Part shown: in pieces, positions 55,262 through 63,820 of the stretch | Layout: every line of letters starts with the position of its first letter | Position numbering within the stretch: position 1 is the first letter of the stretch | Origin: Mycobacterium kyogaense | GTDB taxonomy: Bacteria; Actinomycetota; Actinomycetes; Mycobacteriales; Mycobacteriaceae | Assembly: GCF_003254575.1 (NCBI RefSeq) | Contig: NZ_QJUA01000011.1 | Location: 62,001-126,000 of the forward strand | Length of the DNA stretch: 64,000 nucleotides | Direction: 5' to 3' | The notes under the pieces: generated by a model | What the model was told of the DNA's origin: nothing | Seen by the model: the letters and a program-made list of their open reading frames with translations, nothing else | Databases searched by the model: none | Made by a program: the position numbers and the translations under genes

Positions 55262-55689
55262 GCATGTCGAAAGTGTTGCTGCCGTTGGCTTTCGCCGCGG
55301 TGATGATCGGGTCCGCGGTCGGTGACGGGGCGGGGTGGCCGTTGATCGCGGCCGGGGCGGCCGCCCTCACCGTCGGCGTGGCGATCTGGTGGCGACCCGC
55401 AGCCACGGTCGCGGTGGCGGCGACGATCCTGACGATCGTCCTGGCCGGGACCCCGCCGCTGGCGGCGGCGCTGTCCGGTCTCGCGGCCACCGCCTACCTG
55501 GTCACCCGGCACGACGCCGCGACCGTGCCGACGATGACGAGCGCCGTCGTCTTCGCCACCGCCGCCGCCCTCGTCATCGCGGTGCCCGTCGAGCTGCCGT
55601 GGCTGCCGCTGGCGGCGCCGCTCGTGCTCCTCGCGGGGTTCCTGCTGGCGCTCAAGCCGTTCTTACGCGCGGGCCCGTTCCCCCGCTAG
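55258..55689 (+). CDS. Small integral membrane protein, end of the MoxR operon
   Basis: This is a 143-residue protein starting at GTG 55258 (an ATG lies six bases on). At least five hydrophobic stretches fill nearly the whole chain (VLLPLAFAAVMIGSAVG, WPLIAAGAAALTVGVAIWW, ATVAVAATILTIVLAG, SAVVFATAAALVIAVPV, LAAPLVLLAGFLLAL). The function is unknown; it is in the usual place for the last membrane gene of this operon. It ends convergent with zmp1 (4-bp overlap). Confidence 0.75.
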   Translation: MSMSKVLLPLAFAAVMIGSAVGDGAGWPLIAAGAAALTVGVAIWWRPAATVAVAATILTIVLAGTPPLAAALSGLAATAYLVTRHDAATVPTMTSAVVFATAAALVIAVPVELPWLPLAAPLVLLAGFLLALKPFLRAGPFPR

Positions 55690-57659
55690 TTCCAGATCCG
55701 CACGCGCCGTTCGGGTTCCAGGTACAGCTCGTCGTTCTCACTGACGTCGAACGCCTCGTAGAAGGCGTCCATGTTGCGCACCACGCCGTTGCAGCGGAAC
55801 TCCGGCGGAGAGTGCGGATCGATGGCCAGCCGCCGAATGGCTTCGGCCTCGCGGGCTTTGGTACGCCACACCTGAGCCCAGCCGAAGAACACCCGCTGCT
55901 CGCCGGTCAGTCCGTCGATCACCGGCGCCGGCTTGTCTCCCAGCGACAGCCGGTAGGCCAGCAGCGCGATCGAGAGTCCGCCCAGATCGCCGATGTTCTC
56001 GCCGACGGTGAAGGCGCCGTTCACATGATGCGACGGCTCGAGCCCGCGCGGGGTGAACGTCTCGTACTGCTCGATCAACGCCGTTGTGCGGGCGCCGAAT
56101 TCGCTGCGGTCCTCATCGGTCCACCAGTCCACCAGGTTGCCGTCGCCGTCGTACTTGGCGCCCTGATCGTCGAAGCCGTGCCCGATTTCGTGCCCGATCA
56201 CCGCGCCGATGCCGCCGTAGTTGGCGGCGTCGTCGGCCTCGGCGTCGAAGAACGGCGGCTGCAGGATCGCGGCAGGGAACACGATCTCGTTCATGCCGGG
56301 GTTGTAGTACGCATTGACGGTCTGCGGCGTCATGAACCACTCGTCGCGATCCACCGGGCCGCCGAGCTTGGCCAGATCGCGGTCGTACTCCAGCGTGTAA
56401 CCGCGACGGTAGTTGCCGTACAGGTCATCCCGGGCGATCACCAGCGACGAGTAGTCCCGCCACTTCGCCGGGTAGCCGATCTTCGGGGTGAACTTGTCGA
56501 GCTTGGCCAGCGCCTTCTCCCGCGTCTGCGGGGTCATCCACTCCAGCGTGTTGATCGACACCCGGTAGGCCTCGCGCAGATTGGCCACCAGCTCGTCCAT
56601 GCGCGCCTTGGCCTGCGGCGGGAAGTACCGCTCGACATAGAGCCGGCCCAGCGCGTCGCCCATCAGTGACTCGACCACCGACACACCGCGCTTCCAGCGG
56701 TCGCGGATCTGCTCGGTGCCCGAGAGCAGCCGGCCGTAGAACGCGAAGTCCTCGGCGACCAGCTCGTCGGTCAGCAGCGATGCGCGAGCGTGGATCAGCC
56801 GCCAGCGCAGCCACGCCTTCCACGCGTCGAGACTCTCGCCCTCCCACAGCGCGGCGAACGCCGTCAGGTAATCAGGTTGGCGCACAACCACTTCGGTAGG
56901 CGTCGTACCCAGCGCGCCCAGCCAGCCCGCCCAGTCGAAGCCGGGCGCCTCGCCGGCCACCTCGGCCAGCGTGCGCAGGTTGTAGGTCAGGTCCGCGTCG
57001 CGGCGCTTGACCACATCCCAGTGCGCGGCCGCGAGCTTGGTCTCCAGCGCGACCACCCCGGCCGCGGTATCAGCGTGGTCCCCGCCGTAAACGAGGGCGA
57101 ACATCGCCGCGATGTGCCGGGGGTAGGCGGCCAGGATCTCGGCGTGCTGCTCGTCGCGGTAGTACGACTCGTCGGGCAGGCCGATGCCGGACTGCGTCAT
57201 GTGCAACAGGTAGCGGGTCGAGTCCTTGGAGTCGGTGTCGACGTACACACCCGTACCGCCGCCGATGCCGGTGCGCTGCAGCTCGCCGAGCAGCCTTGCC
57301 AGCGCCTGCGGGCTGTCCGCTGCGTCGACGAGGGCCAGCTCCTCCAGCAGCGGGGCCAGGCCGCGCTCGCGGATCGTCTGCTCGTCCATGAAGCTCGCGT
57401 ACAGGTCGCCGATCCGCTGTTGATCGGTCCCTTCCGGCGCGTGGGCTTGGGCCGCTTCGGTGATCAGATCGCGGATCTGCTCCTCGGCGCGGTCGTAGAG
57501 GGTGCGGAAGGCGCCGTCGGTGGCCCGGTCCGCCGGGATCTGATACTCGGCGAGCCAGCGGCCGTTGACGTGACCGAACAGATCGTCCTGCGGCCTCGCG
57601 TCACCGTCGACGTACCGCAGATCGATACCGGACTTGAGGGATGTCGCTTCTACCGTCAC
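55686..57659 (-). CDS. zmp1: Zinc metalloprotease Zmp1 (M13 family)
   Basis: This is a 657-residue neprilysin-family metallopeptidase starting at GTG 57659 with GGAAGG eight bases upstream. The zinc motif HEIGHGFDDQG lies at about residues 490-494, a second zinc ligand is in GENIGDLGGLSIAL, and the substrate-binding NAYYNPGMNEIVFPAAILQPPFF motif lies before it. The N-terminal M13 helices (GIDLRYVDGDARPQDDLFGHVNGRWL) are complete. Zmp1 in M. tuberculosis is a secreted virulence factor without a classical signal peptide; none is seen here either. The order next to the Rv0199-like gene matches. Confidence 0.9.
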   Translation of the reverse strand: MTVEATSLKSGIDLRYVDGDARPQDDLFGHVNGRWLAEYQIPADRATDGAFRTLYDRAEEQIRDLITEAAQAHAPEGTDQQRIGDLYASFMDEQTIRERGLAPLLEELALVDAADSPQALARLLGELQRTGIGGGTGVYVDTDSKDSTRYLLHMTQSGIGLPDESYYRDEQHAEILAAYPRHIAAMFALVYGGDHADTAAGVVALETKLAAAHWDVVKRRDADLTYNLRTLAEVAGEAPGFDWAGWLGALGTTPTEVVVRQPDYLTAFAALWEGESLDAWKAWLRWRLIHARASLLTDELVAEDFAFYGRLLSGTEQIRDRWKRGVSVVESLMGDALGRLYVERYFPPQAKARMDELVANLREAYRVSINTLEWMTPQTREKALAKLDKFTPKIGYPAKWRDYSSLVIARDDLYGNYRRGYTLEYDRDLAKLGGPVDRDEWFMTPQTVNAYYNPGMNEIVFPAAILQPPFFDAEADDAANYGGIGAVIGHEIGHGFDDQGAKYDGDGNLVDWWTDEDRSEFGARTTALIEQYETFTPRGLEPSHHVNGAFTVGENIGDLGGLSIALLAYRLSLGDKPAPVIDGLTGEQRVFFGWAQVWRTKAREAEAIRRLAIDPHSPPEFRCNGVVRNMDAFYEAFDVSENDELYLEPERRVRIWN

Positions 57660-57699
57660 CCCGACATCCTTCCAGAACCGCCCGGGTACCCTCACCGGC

Positions 57700-58296
57700 A
57701 TGCCCGATGACCAGCCAGAACCCCGTGACGACGAGGGGGAGTCGGCGCAGCGCTCCGTCACCGGCTACGGCATCGCGTCGGCGGTCCTGGCCGTCGTCGC
57801 CATCGCCGCGGTCGTGCTGGCGGCGATGATCTGGTCCGGCCATCACGGCGAGACCGACGAACGGGCCTACCGCAGCCGGGTGCTGCAGGCCGCCGCCGAC
57901 TGGACCGGCGTGCTGATCAACATGACCGCCGACACCGTCGACACCGACCTCGCCACGCTGCACGACGGCACCGTCGGCCAGCTCAACGCCGACTTCGAGC
58001 AGACCGTCGAGCCCTACCGGAAGCTGGTGCGCACTCTCAAGGCGCGCACCACGGGACAGATCAACGCCGTGGCGCTGGAGAGCGTGTACCACGCGCAGCC
58101 CGGGGCGCCGGCCGCGCCGCCGCCGGCCGAGCTGGCCGCGTTCGCCAGCCGCACCGACACGGTGCTGGTGGTCGCCACGTCGCTCAGCGAGAACGCCGGC
58201 ACCGACAAGCCGCAGACCGTGCGGTGGACGCTGCGCCTGGACGTCTCCGATGTGGACGGCAAACTGCTCATCTCCCGGCTGGTGCCGATCCGATGA
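57700..58296 (+). CDS. omamA: Orphaned Mce-associated membrane protein OmamA-like (Rv0199)
   Basis: This is a 198-residue protein starting at ATG 57700. A cytosolic acidic tail leads into one transmembrane helix (IASAVLAVVAIAAVVLAAMIW, about 26-46). A Mas-type outer domain follows, with TVRWTLRLDVSDVDGKLLISRLVPI at its end. In M. tuberculosis Rv0199 (OmamA) stabilises Mce1 and Mce4 transporters although it is not in an mce operon. The start lies 40 bp from divergent zmp1, and the next gene overlaps (ATGA). This window therefore holds both a Mce1 end and an unlinked Mce stabiliser. Confidence 0.8.
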   Translation: MPDDQPEPRDDEGESAQRSVTGYGIASAVLAVVAIAAVVLAAMIWSGHHGETDERAYRSRVLQAAADWTGVLINMTADTVDTDLATLHDGTVGQLNADFEQTVEPYRKLVRTLKARTTGQINAVALESVYHAQPGAPAAPPPAELAAFASRTDTVLVVATSLSENAGTDKPQTVRWTLRLDVSDVDGKLLISRLVPIR

Positions 58297-58982
58297 GGAA
58301 CCTGCTGCGCGTCGCGCTCTTCGATGTCCTCGCCCCGCTCGCCGCGGTGGCCGCGCTGATCTACATCGGCTTGGCGCTGGCCTGGCCGCTGTGGTGGGTG
58401 TCGGTGTGCTCGGTGCTGTGCCTGCTCGTGGTGCAGGGCGTCATCGTCAACATCGTGCTGGCCCGCCGCGACGCGGTGACCGTCGGTACCGATGACGACG
58501 GGCCGGGGCTGCGGCTCGCGGTGATCGGGACTGCCGCGGCCGCGGTGGTGGCGGCCGCGGTGATCGGCTACACGCAGTGGACGGTGCCCGACCGCACGCT
58601 GAACTCCGACAGCGTCGAGGTCACCGGCATCGCCAGCAGCGTCGCCGAAGCGTCGGCCACGTTCACCCCGCAGGACCCGACCGCCTCGATCGACCGGGCG
58701 ACGCAGATGATGTCGCCGGAGAGCGCGGAGCGGTTCAAGGCCGACTTCGCGACCGTCGCCAAGGATCTGGGCGGCCGTAACGTGTCGGCGCAGGCCAGCA
58801 CGGTGTCGGCGGGCGTGGAGGCCATCGGCCCGGAGGCGGCCAGCGTGGCGGTGGTGCTGCGTGGGACGCAGAGCTCGCCGGGTGAGCCGACCGACAGTGC
58901 GGTGCTCGCGCTGCGGGTGTCGCTGTCCAAGACCGACGGCCGCTGGCTGGTCGAAGACGTCTCGCCGCTGCACTCCCGCTAG
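58293..58982 (+). CDS. Mce-associated membrane protein (Rv0200-like)
   Basis: This is a 229-residue protein, the length of Rv0200. There are three N-terminal hydrophobic helices (DVLAPLAAVAALIYIGLALA, WPLWWVSVCSVLCLLVVQGVIVNIVLA, LAVIGTAAAAVVAAAVIG). The Mas-type outer domain ends in LSKTDGRWLVEDVSPLHSR. It is translationally coupled to the OmamA-like gene and is probably its partner. Confidence 0.8.
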   Translation: MRNLLRVALFDVLAPLAAVAALIYIGLALAWPLWWVSVCSVLCLLVVQGVIVNIVLARRDAVTVGTDDDGPGLRLAVIGTAAAAVVAAAVIGYTQWTVPDRTLNSDSVEVTGIASSVAEASATFTPQDPTASIDRATQMMSPESAERFKADFATVAKDLGGRNVSAQASTVSAGVEAIGPEAASVAVVLRGTQSSPGEPTDSAVLALRVSLSKTDGRWLVEDVSPLHSR

Positions 58983-59015
58983 GCGGCGCTGGGCCGTCAG
59001 AGAGAAGCCAGGGCT

Positions 59016-59034
59016 GTGATCAGGGGCCGATCAC
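59016..59034. terminator. Inverted repeat between convergent genes
   Basis: GTGATC-N7-GATCAC lies in the 82-bp gap between the Rv0200-like and Rv0201c-like genes, which converge. A short stem of this kind could act as a shared transcription end, but no T-run follows, so the call is weak. Confidence 0.3.
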
Positions 59035-59064
59035 GACCCGGAACGCTTTTCCGCGGCGCGGGTC

Positions 59065-59565
59065 TCAGTGGCGGGGATTGCGCATCTTCGCGAAGCGCTC
59101 CGACAGCCGACCCATCCTGATCATCAGCGACGCCGGCGGGCTGACAGTGCCGCCCAGATAGGCGGCGAAGTCGGCGGGCGCCACCCCGATCCGCGAGGCG
59201 AACTCCTGCTCGCCCAGACCGGAGCGCTCCAGCAGCAGCCGCACGTGGCGGCCCACCTCGGCGCATTCGTTGGCCTCGAGATGCTCCCGGGTGCGGACCA
59301 GCACCTCGGACATGGCCTTCGACACCCCGTACGGCTCGGCGGTCTCGAGCACCTCTTCGACCTGGCGGGCGGTGCGGCCGAAGGGATCGCGCTTGATGGC
59401 CACCACGATGCGCTGCCATACCGCGAGGTCGTCGCGTTCGAGCGCGGAGCGGATGGCGGCCGTCGGCCAGAACTCGACCGGCCGGTCGTCGGGGTGCGTG
59501 CTGCGGGCCGGGCCGGGAGCCGGCCCGGAAACCTCCGACGAACGGCGGTCCGACGACACAGTCAC
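59065..59565 (-). CDS. Rv0201c-like conserved protein
   Basis: This is a 166-residue protein; GTG 59565 overlaps the mmpL11 stop and gives the length of Rv0201c. The C-terminal part VRLLLERSGLGEQEFASRIGVAPADFAAYLGGTVSPPASLMIRMGRLSER has a helix-turn-helix look like a Cro/C1 or antitoxin fold. The N-terminus is Pro/Ser-rich and the middle helical. Its role beside mmpL11 is unknown; a regulatory part is possible. Confidence 0.75.
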   Translation of the reverse strand: MTVSSDRRSSEVSGPAPGPARSTHPDDRPVEFWPTAAIRSALERDDLAVWQRIVVAIKRDPFGRTARQVEEVLETAEPYGVSKAMSEVLVRTREHLEANECAEVGRHVRLLLERSGLGEQEFASRIGVAPADFAAYLGGTVSPPASLMIRMGRLSERFAKMRNPRH

Positions 59566-62486
59566 CTCGCCTCCTCCAACATGGCCACCGCCACCGACAG
59601 GCACCGCTGCCTCACTCCGGCCCACTCGGCCTCCGCGTCGGGCCCCGACACTGCGACATCAGGCCCGTCGGAAGGCCGGGGATCGGCCAGGCGGCGCACC
59701 AGCTGGGTGGCCACCCACTGCTCGCGCGCCGGTTGACCAGAGTAGTACCGGTCCATGCCGGTCAGCACTTCCGCCGCGGTCTGCGTGTCCATCGAGGCGA
59801 CGAGCTCGGCGAACTCGGAGAAGTCGCGGGAGCTGTTGCGCTCCATGATCAGGTAACTCGTGAGTCGCAACGTCTCGGCGCCGGTGGGGATCTGCAGCCG
59901 GTCACCGGTGGGCAGCAGCACGTTCGTGGTCTCCAGCGGACTGGTGCGTTCCAGGGGCGTGCGGCCCGCATGCATGTCGGCGCTCATCGACCGCTCGACC
60001 GCCAGCGCGTCGAGGGCGACGTCGAGGCGACCCCGCCACATCGTGACCGGATGCTTGGGCAGCTTCACCGCGACGGTCTTGCCGTGCGCCCGGTTGCTGA
60101 CCGTCGCCGACACCCGGCCCTCCGTCTTCAACCGGCCCGGCACCAACTTCCCGCAGGGCCGGCAACCGCTGAACGCCAGCGGGTCGGCAACGGTGATCGC
60201 TTGCGGCACAAGAGTTTTGAGCTTCGCCGCGGATTTGACGACGGTGCGCAAGTCCGCCCCCGACGGCGCCAGCGCCGAGATGTCGTCGGGAATGATGATC
60301 AGATCGCCGATGTCGGCCTTGGGGAGTGGCTTCTCGAAGTCCACCGACGGCAGCACCCGGTCCAGCCAGCGCGGCAACCACCAGTTCCACTCGTCGAACA
60401 TCGCCATCAGCGCAGGCACCAGGACCAGGCGCACCACCGTCGCGTCCACCGCGATCGCGACCGCGCAGGCCACGCCGAGCTGGGCCACCAGCGGCATGCC
60501 GGCGAACGCGAAGCCGATGAACACCGCGATCATGATCAGCGCAGCGCTGGTGATGGTGCGGGCACTCGTCGACACCCCGTAGGCGACGGCATCGCGGGTG
60601 TTACCGGTCTGCAGGAACCGCTCCCGAATCCGGGTGAGCAGAAAGATCTCGTAGTCCATCGACAGCCCGAAGGTCAGCGCGAGCACCAGCGGCGGGATCG
60701 TGCTGTCCAGCGATGAGAGCTGCTTGAAGCCCAGGTCGGACAGCCAACCCCACTGGAACACCGCCACCAGGCTGCCGTACGCCGCGGCCACCGACAGCAC
60801 GGTCATCACCACGCCCTTGAGCGCCAGGAACACCGAGCGGATCGACACCAACAGCATCACGAATGCGATCAGCGCCACGAACGCGAACACCGCCGGCTGG
60901 ATCGCGGCGACCTCGTCGTCGAAGTCCTTGATCAGCGCCGTCGGCCCGCCGACGGAGATCCGCGCATTGTCGCCGGCCACCGCGGGCAACTGTGCCCGCA
61001 TCCAGTCGACGGTGTCGCGCGCCCCCATGTCCTCCGGGTCGACCGACAGCACCGCCGACAGCAGCGCACTGCGGTAGTCGGTGCCGAACACCGCGGGCGA
61101 CACCGTGACGGTGTTGGGCGCCTGCGCCATCCGCTGCCGGATCGCGTCGAGCAGCGGTTGCTTCGCCGGCGCCGACGCGGCGTTGCCTTCGGGGAACGTC
61201 ACCAGCACACGCACCGGGCCGAGCGCACCGGGCCCCAGCGCTTCGGCCGCGGCGTTGACCCCGCCGCGGATCTCGTGGGTCGGCTCGAACTGGCGCTGCA
61301 TGCTGTTGCCGAGCTCCATCGAGAACGACGGCGCGGCCAGGGCGAGCAGCAGCGCGGCCGCGCCCAGCGCCGACACCCAGGGCCGGCGCATCACCCCGCC
61401 GGTCCAGCGGGTCCAGAACTTCGACTGCGTCGCCTCGATCCCGCGGCCCCAGTGCAGGTACGACGAGCGCCGCGCGGCCCGGCGGCCGAACGCGCCGAGC
61501 ACCGCGGGGGTCAGGGTCGTCGACGTCAGCACCGCGACCGCGACGGCGAGGATGGCGCCGGTGGCCATCGAGCGCAGCACGGGCGTGTTGATCAGGTAGA
61601 TGCCGGAGACCGACGCGATCACCGTCAGGCCCGACAGCACCACCGCCAGGCCCGAGGTCGCCATCGCGGCGTCAGCGGCGTCCTCGGGTTCGCGACCGGC
61701 GCGCAGTTCCTCGCGGAAGCGCATCAGGATGAACAGCGAGTAGTCGATGGCCACGGCGATGCCGAACATCGAGACCGTCGTGGTCACGAACACCGACATC
61801 GTGGTGTACATCGACAGCCAATAGACCAGGCCCATCGTGACGGCCACGGTGCACACGCCCAGCAGCAGCGGCACCGCCGCGGCGGCGAACGATCCGAACA
61901 CCGCCAGCAGCACGATGAGCACGATCGGCAGATTCCAGCGCTCGGCCTGGGCGATGTCGTGTTTGGTGGCCAACGTCGCCGCGGCGCCGAGCGCACCCTG
62001 CCCGATGACGTAGAAGCGCACCTTGCCGTTCTCGGTCTGGCCCGGGTCGTCGCCGTCGATGCCGACCTTCTGGCGCAGCTGCTTGGCGATGTCGACCGCG
62101 CCGGTGTTCTCGAAACCGAGCTGCAGCGTGATCACGTACGGCCGGTCGGGTTGCGGGGGAGGCTGGCCCGGGTTGGGCATCACCGTGACGCTCGGGACCT
62201 CGGCGGCGATCTTCTCCAGATAGGCCACCGCGGTGTTCATGTCAGCGAACGTGGCGTCCGGGCGGGGCGCGGCGACCAGCGCCAACGGGGACGCGCCCTG
62301 ATCGGGGAACTGGGCTTCGAGCTGGCGCTGCACGTACAGCGACTGCGAGCCCTCGACCTCGAATCCGCCGCCCGTCAGGTTGCCCGACTGGTTCATCGCA
62401 AGGTAGACCGAGGGGAGCAGAAGCAGCAGCCACACCGCGAAGACCGCCCAGCGGAATCTGCGCAGGTTGCTGCTCACCCGCATCAT
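59562..62486 (-). CDS. mmpL11: RND-family lipid transporter MmpL11
   Basis: This is a 974-residue protein. ATG 62486 (or the next codon, 62483) gives the MmpL11 opening MMRVSSNLRRFRWAVFAVWLLLLLPSVYLAM. A porter loop with GQGALGAAATLATKHDIAQAERW is followed by transmembrane helices 2-6 (LPIVLIVLLAVFGSFAAAAVPLLLGV, FGIAVAIDYSLFILMRFREEL), then the second half with LTFGLSMDYEIFLLTRIRERFL. The C-terminal cytosolic part is long. Proton-relay Asp-Tyr pairs are in the DYSLF and DYEIF motifs. MmpL11 exports mycolic-acid-containing lipids and links to heme uptake. The N-terminal extension in the frame (to 62747) lacks family residues. Confidence 0.92.
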   Translation of the reverse strand: MMRVSSNLRRFRWAVFAVWLLLLLPSVYLAMNQSGNLTGGGFEVEGSQSLYVQRQLEAQFPDQGASPLALVAAPRPDATFADMNTAVAYLEKIAAEVPSVTVMPNPGQPPPQPDRPYVITLQLGFENTGAVDIAKQLRQKVGIDGDDPGQTENGKVRFYVIGQGALGAAATLATKHDIAQAERWNLPIVLIVLLAVFGSFAAAAVPLLLGVCTVAVTMGLVYWLSMYTTMSVFVTTTVSMFGIAVAIDYSLFILMRFREELRAGREPEDAADAAMATSGLAVVLSGLTVIASVSGIYLINTPVLRSMATGAILAVAVAVLTSTTLTPAVLGAFGRRAARRSSYLHWGRGIEATQSKFWTRWTGGVMRRPWVSALGAAALLLALAAPSFSMELGNSMQRQFEPTHEIRGGVNAAAEALGPGALGPVRVLVTFPEGNAASAPAKQPLLDAIRQRMAQAPNTVTVSPAVFGTDYRSALLSAVLSVDPEDMGARDTVDWMRAQLPAVAGDNARISVGGPTALIKDFDDEVAAIQPAVFAFVALIAFVMLLVSIRSVFLALKGVVMTVLSVAAAYGSLVAVFQWGWLSDLGFKQLSSLDSTIPPLVLALTFGLSMDYEIFLLTRIRERFLQTGNTRDAVAYGVSTSARTITSAALIMIAVFIGFAFAGMPLVAQLGVACAVAIAVDATVVRLVLVPALMAMFDEWNWWLPRWLDRVLPSVDFEKPLPKADIGDLIIIPDDISALAPSGADLRTVVKSAAKLKTLVPQAITVADPLAFSGCRPCGKLVPGRLKTEGRVSATVSNRAHGKTVAVKLPKHPVTMWRGRLDVALDALAVERSMSADMHAGRTPLERTSPLETTNVLLPTGDRLQIPTGAETLRLTSYLIMERNSSRDFSEFAELVASMDTQTAAEVLTGMDRYYSGQPAREQWVATQLVRRLADPRPSDGPDVAVSGPDAEAEWAGVRQRCLSVAVAMLEEAR

Positions 62487-62776
62487 GAACTGCTGGATGG
62501 GACGTCCCCACTTTCTCCCCGGCCTTTCGTAGCGAAAGGGTACAGCAGGTGGTTGCGAGCGCACCTGCGCAAACGCTCCTGCCAGAGATGCCTCATGCAG
62601 CCTTAATGAGGGCCACGGCGGACCACTCGTTGGGCATCGATTGGGCACCGGGCGCCGGTGATGGCACGATGACCTCGACGAGGGCCAGTTGATGTCCGTC
62701 GGTCGGGGATCTTTGCTGTTGACCGTAGGAAGGCCGTGCGGTGTCATCGGGCGCCCGCAGCCGTGAGGAGTTCGTC
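62487..62776. promoter_or_regulatory. Divergent region between mmpL11 and a hemophore-like gene
   Basis: These 290 bp contain the two divergent promoters. GAGGAG sits six bases before ATG 62777. No gene fits: long open frames here are extensions of the flanking genes. No metal box (such as an IdeR site, TTAGGTTAGGCTAACC-like) was recognised. Confidence 0.4.
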
Positions 62777-63289
62777 ATGTTCGCACGCACGACATTCACC
62801 GCTCGCCGAGTGGGCGCCGCCGCCGCAGCAGTCTCGGCGCTCGGTGGCGCAGCGGTGCTGATGCTCGGTCCGACCGCGCCGGCCGGGCAGGCCGCGCCGG
62901 ACCCCTGTGCGGCCAGCGAGGTCGCCAAGACCGCAGGCTCGGTGGCCACGAACACCGGCACGTATCTCGAGACCCATCCGCAGACCAACCAGGCGCTGTC
63001 GCTGATCGCCAAGCAGCAGGGCGGGACGCAGGGGCTCGGCGCCTACAAGTCCTTCTTCGACGCCAACCCGCTCGTGCAGGCGGACCTCCAGCGCTTGCAG
63101 CAGCCGCTGGTCTCCCTGGCGGCCCGGTGTCAGCTGCCGGTGACGTTGCCGCAACTGCTGGGTGTGGTGCAGGCGGCATCCCCGGCGGCCGCGGCGGTGG
63201 CTCCGGTGCCGGCCCCGGCCGCCGCGAGCATGGGCGCCGGTGCCGCCGAAACGGCCCCCGCGGACGTGCCGACGGCCCCCTTGCGCTGA
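62777..63289 (+). CDS. Hemophore-like heme-binding exported protein (Rv0203-type)
   Basis: This is a 170-residue protein with a Tat-free Sec signal peptide (FTARRVGAAAAAVSALGGAAVLML, cleavage near AQAAP at residue about 43). The mature domain has the paired cysteines (DPCAASEVAKTAGSVATNTGTYLETHPQTNQAL... AARCQLP). It ends in a Pro/Ala-rich tail. Rv0203 binds heme with Tyr and His residues and passes it to MmpL3/MmpL11; a Tyr-Leu-x-Thr-His-Pro motif (YLETHP) is kept. The location beside mmpL11 fits. Confidence 0.75.
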   Translation: MFARTTFTARRVGAAAAAVSALGGAAVLMLGPTAPAGQAAPDPCAASEVAKTAGSVATNTGTYLETHPQTNQALSLIAKQQGGTQGLGAYKSFFDANPLVQADLQRLQQPLVSLAARCQLPVTLPQLLGVVQAASPAAAAVAPVPAPAAASMGAGAAETAPADVPTAPLR

Positions 63290-63345
63290 CATGCGATGAG
63301 GACTTTTCTCACCAACCGTTAATTGCTCGGCAGGAAAGTCGGCTA

Positions 63346-63383
63346 CCGGTCTGCTTAGCTTCCTAGGATGGTCAGCAGACCGG
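63346..63383. promoter_or_regulatory. Inverted repeat before the second hemophore-like gene
   Basis: CCGGTCTGC (63346-63354) and GCAGACCGG (63375-63383) are perfect 9-bp arms separated by 20 bp that contain a -10-like TAGGAT. The position 43 bp before the ATG suggests a regulator-binding site around the promoter. Confidence 0.4.
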
Positions 63384-63425
63384 CCCGACAGGAGCCGGCT
63401 CTCACCTAATGCTGAAGGAGACTTC

Positions 63426-63815
63426 ATGTTGATCTCGGGCACCATCCTGCGCCGCGCCGTCGCCGGCGCTCTGGGCGCGGGCGCGGTCGCCGGCGCCTCG
63501 CTGTTCGCCGCGATGCCGATGGCATCGGCGCAACCGGCACTGCCGCCGAACTGCACGGCGGCCGACTTCGCCGGCGTCGCCTCCGGCGTCTCGGCGTCGA
63601 CCTCGGCCTACCTGTTCACCCACCCGCAGGTCAACGACTTCTTCTCCGGCCTGCAGGGCCTGCCGATGGACCAGTTGCGGCCCAAGGTCGTCGACTACAT
63701 GAACGCCAACCCGCAGGTGAAGGACGAAATGACGGCGATCCGGCAGCCGCTGATCGACATCAAGAACCGGTGTGGCTTCTCGGAGCGTGACACCAACGGA
63801 CCGCTCTTCCCGTAG
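63426..63815 (+). CDS. Second hemophore-like heme-binding exported protein
   Basis: This is a 129-residue protein; AAGGAG lies five bases before ATG 63426. A Sec signal peptide ([29 protein letters not shown], cleavage near residue 35) is followed by the same family core with paired Cys ([36 protein letters not shown] ... IKNRCGF). It keeps the YLFTHP equivalent of the neighbouring gene's YLETHP, so the two are tandem paralogues. It probably acts in heme scavenging with mmpL11. Confidence 0.8.
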   Translation: MLISGTILRRAVAGALGAGAVAGASLFAAMPMASAQPALPPNCTAADFAGVASGVSASTSAYLFTHPQVNDFFSGLQGLPMDQLRPKVVDYMNANPQVKDEMTAIRQPLIDIKNRCGFSERDTNGPLFP

Positions 63816-63820
63816 GCGCC

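Noticed and set aside
61158..62606. Plus-strand frame of 482 codons opposite mmpL11
   Set aside because: Low-complexity Arg/His/Gly composition; mmpL11 explains the DNA.
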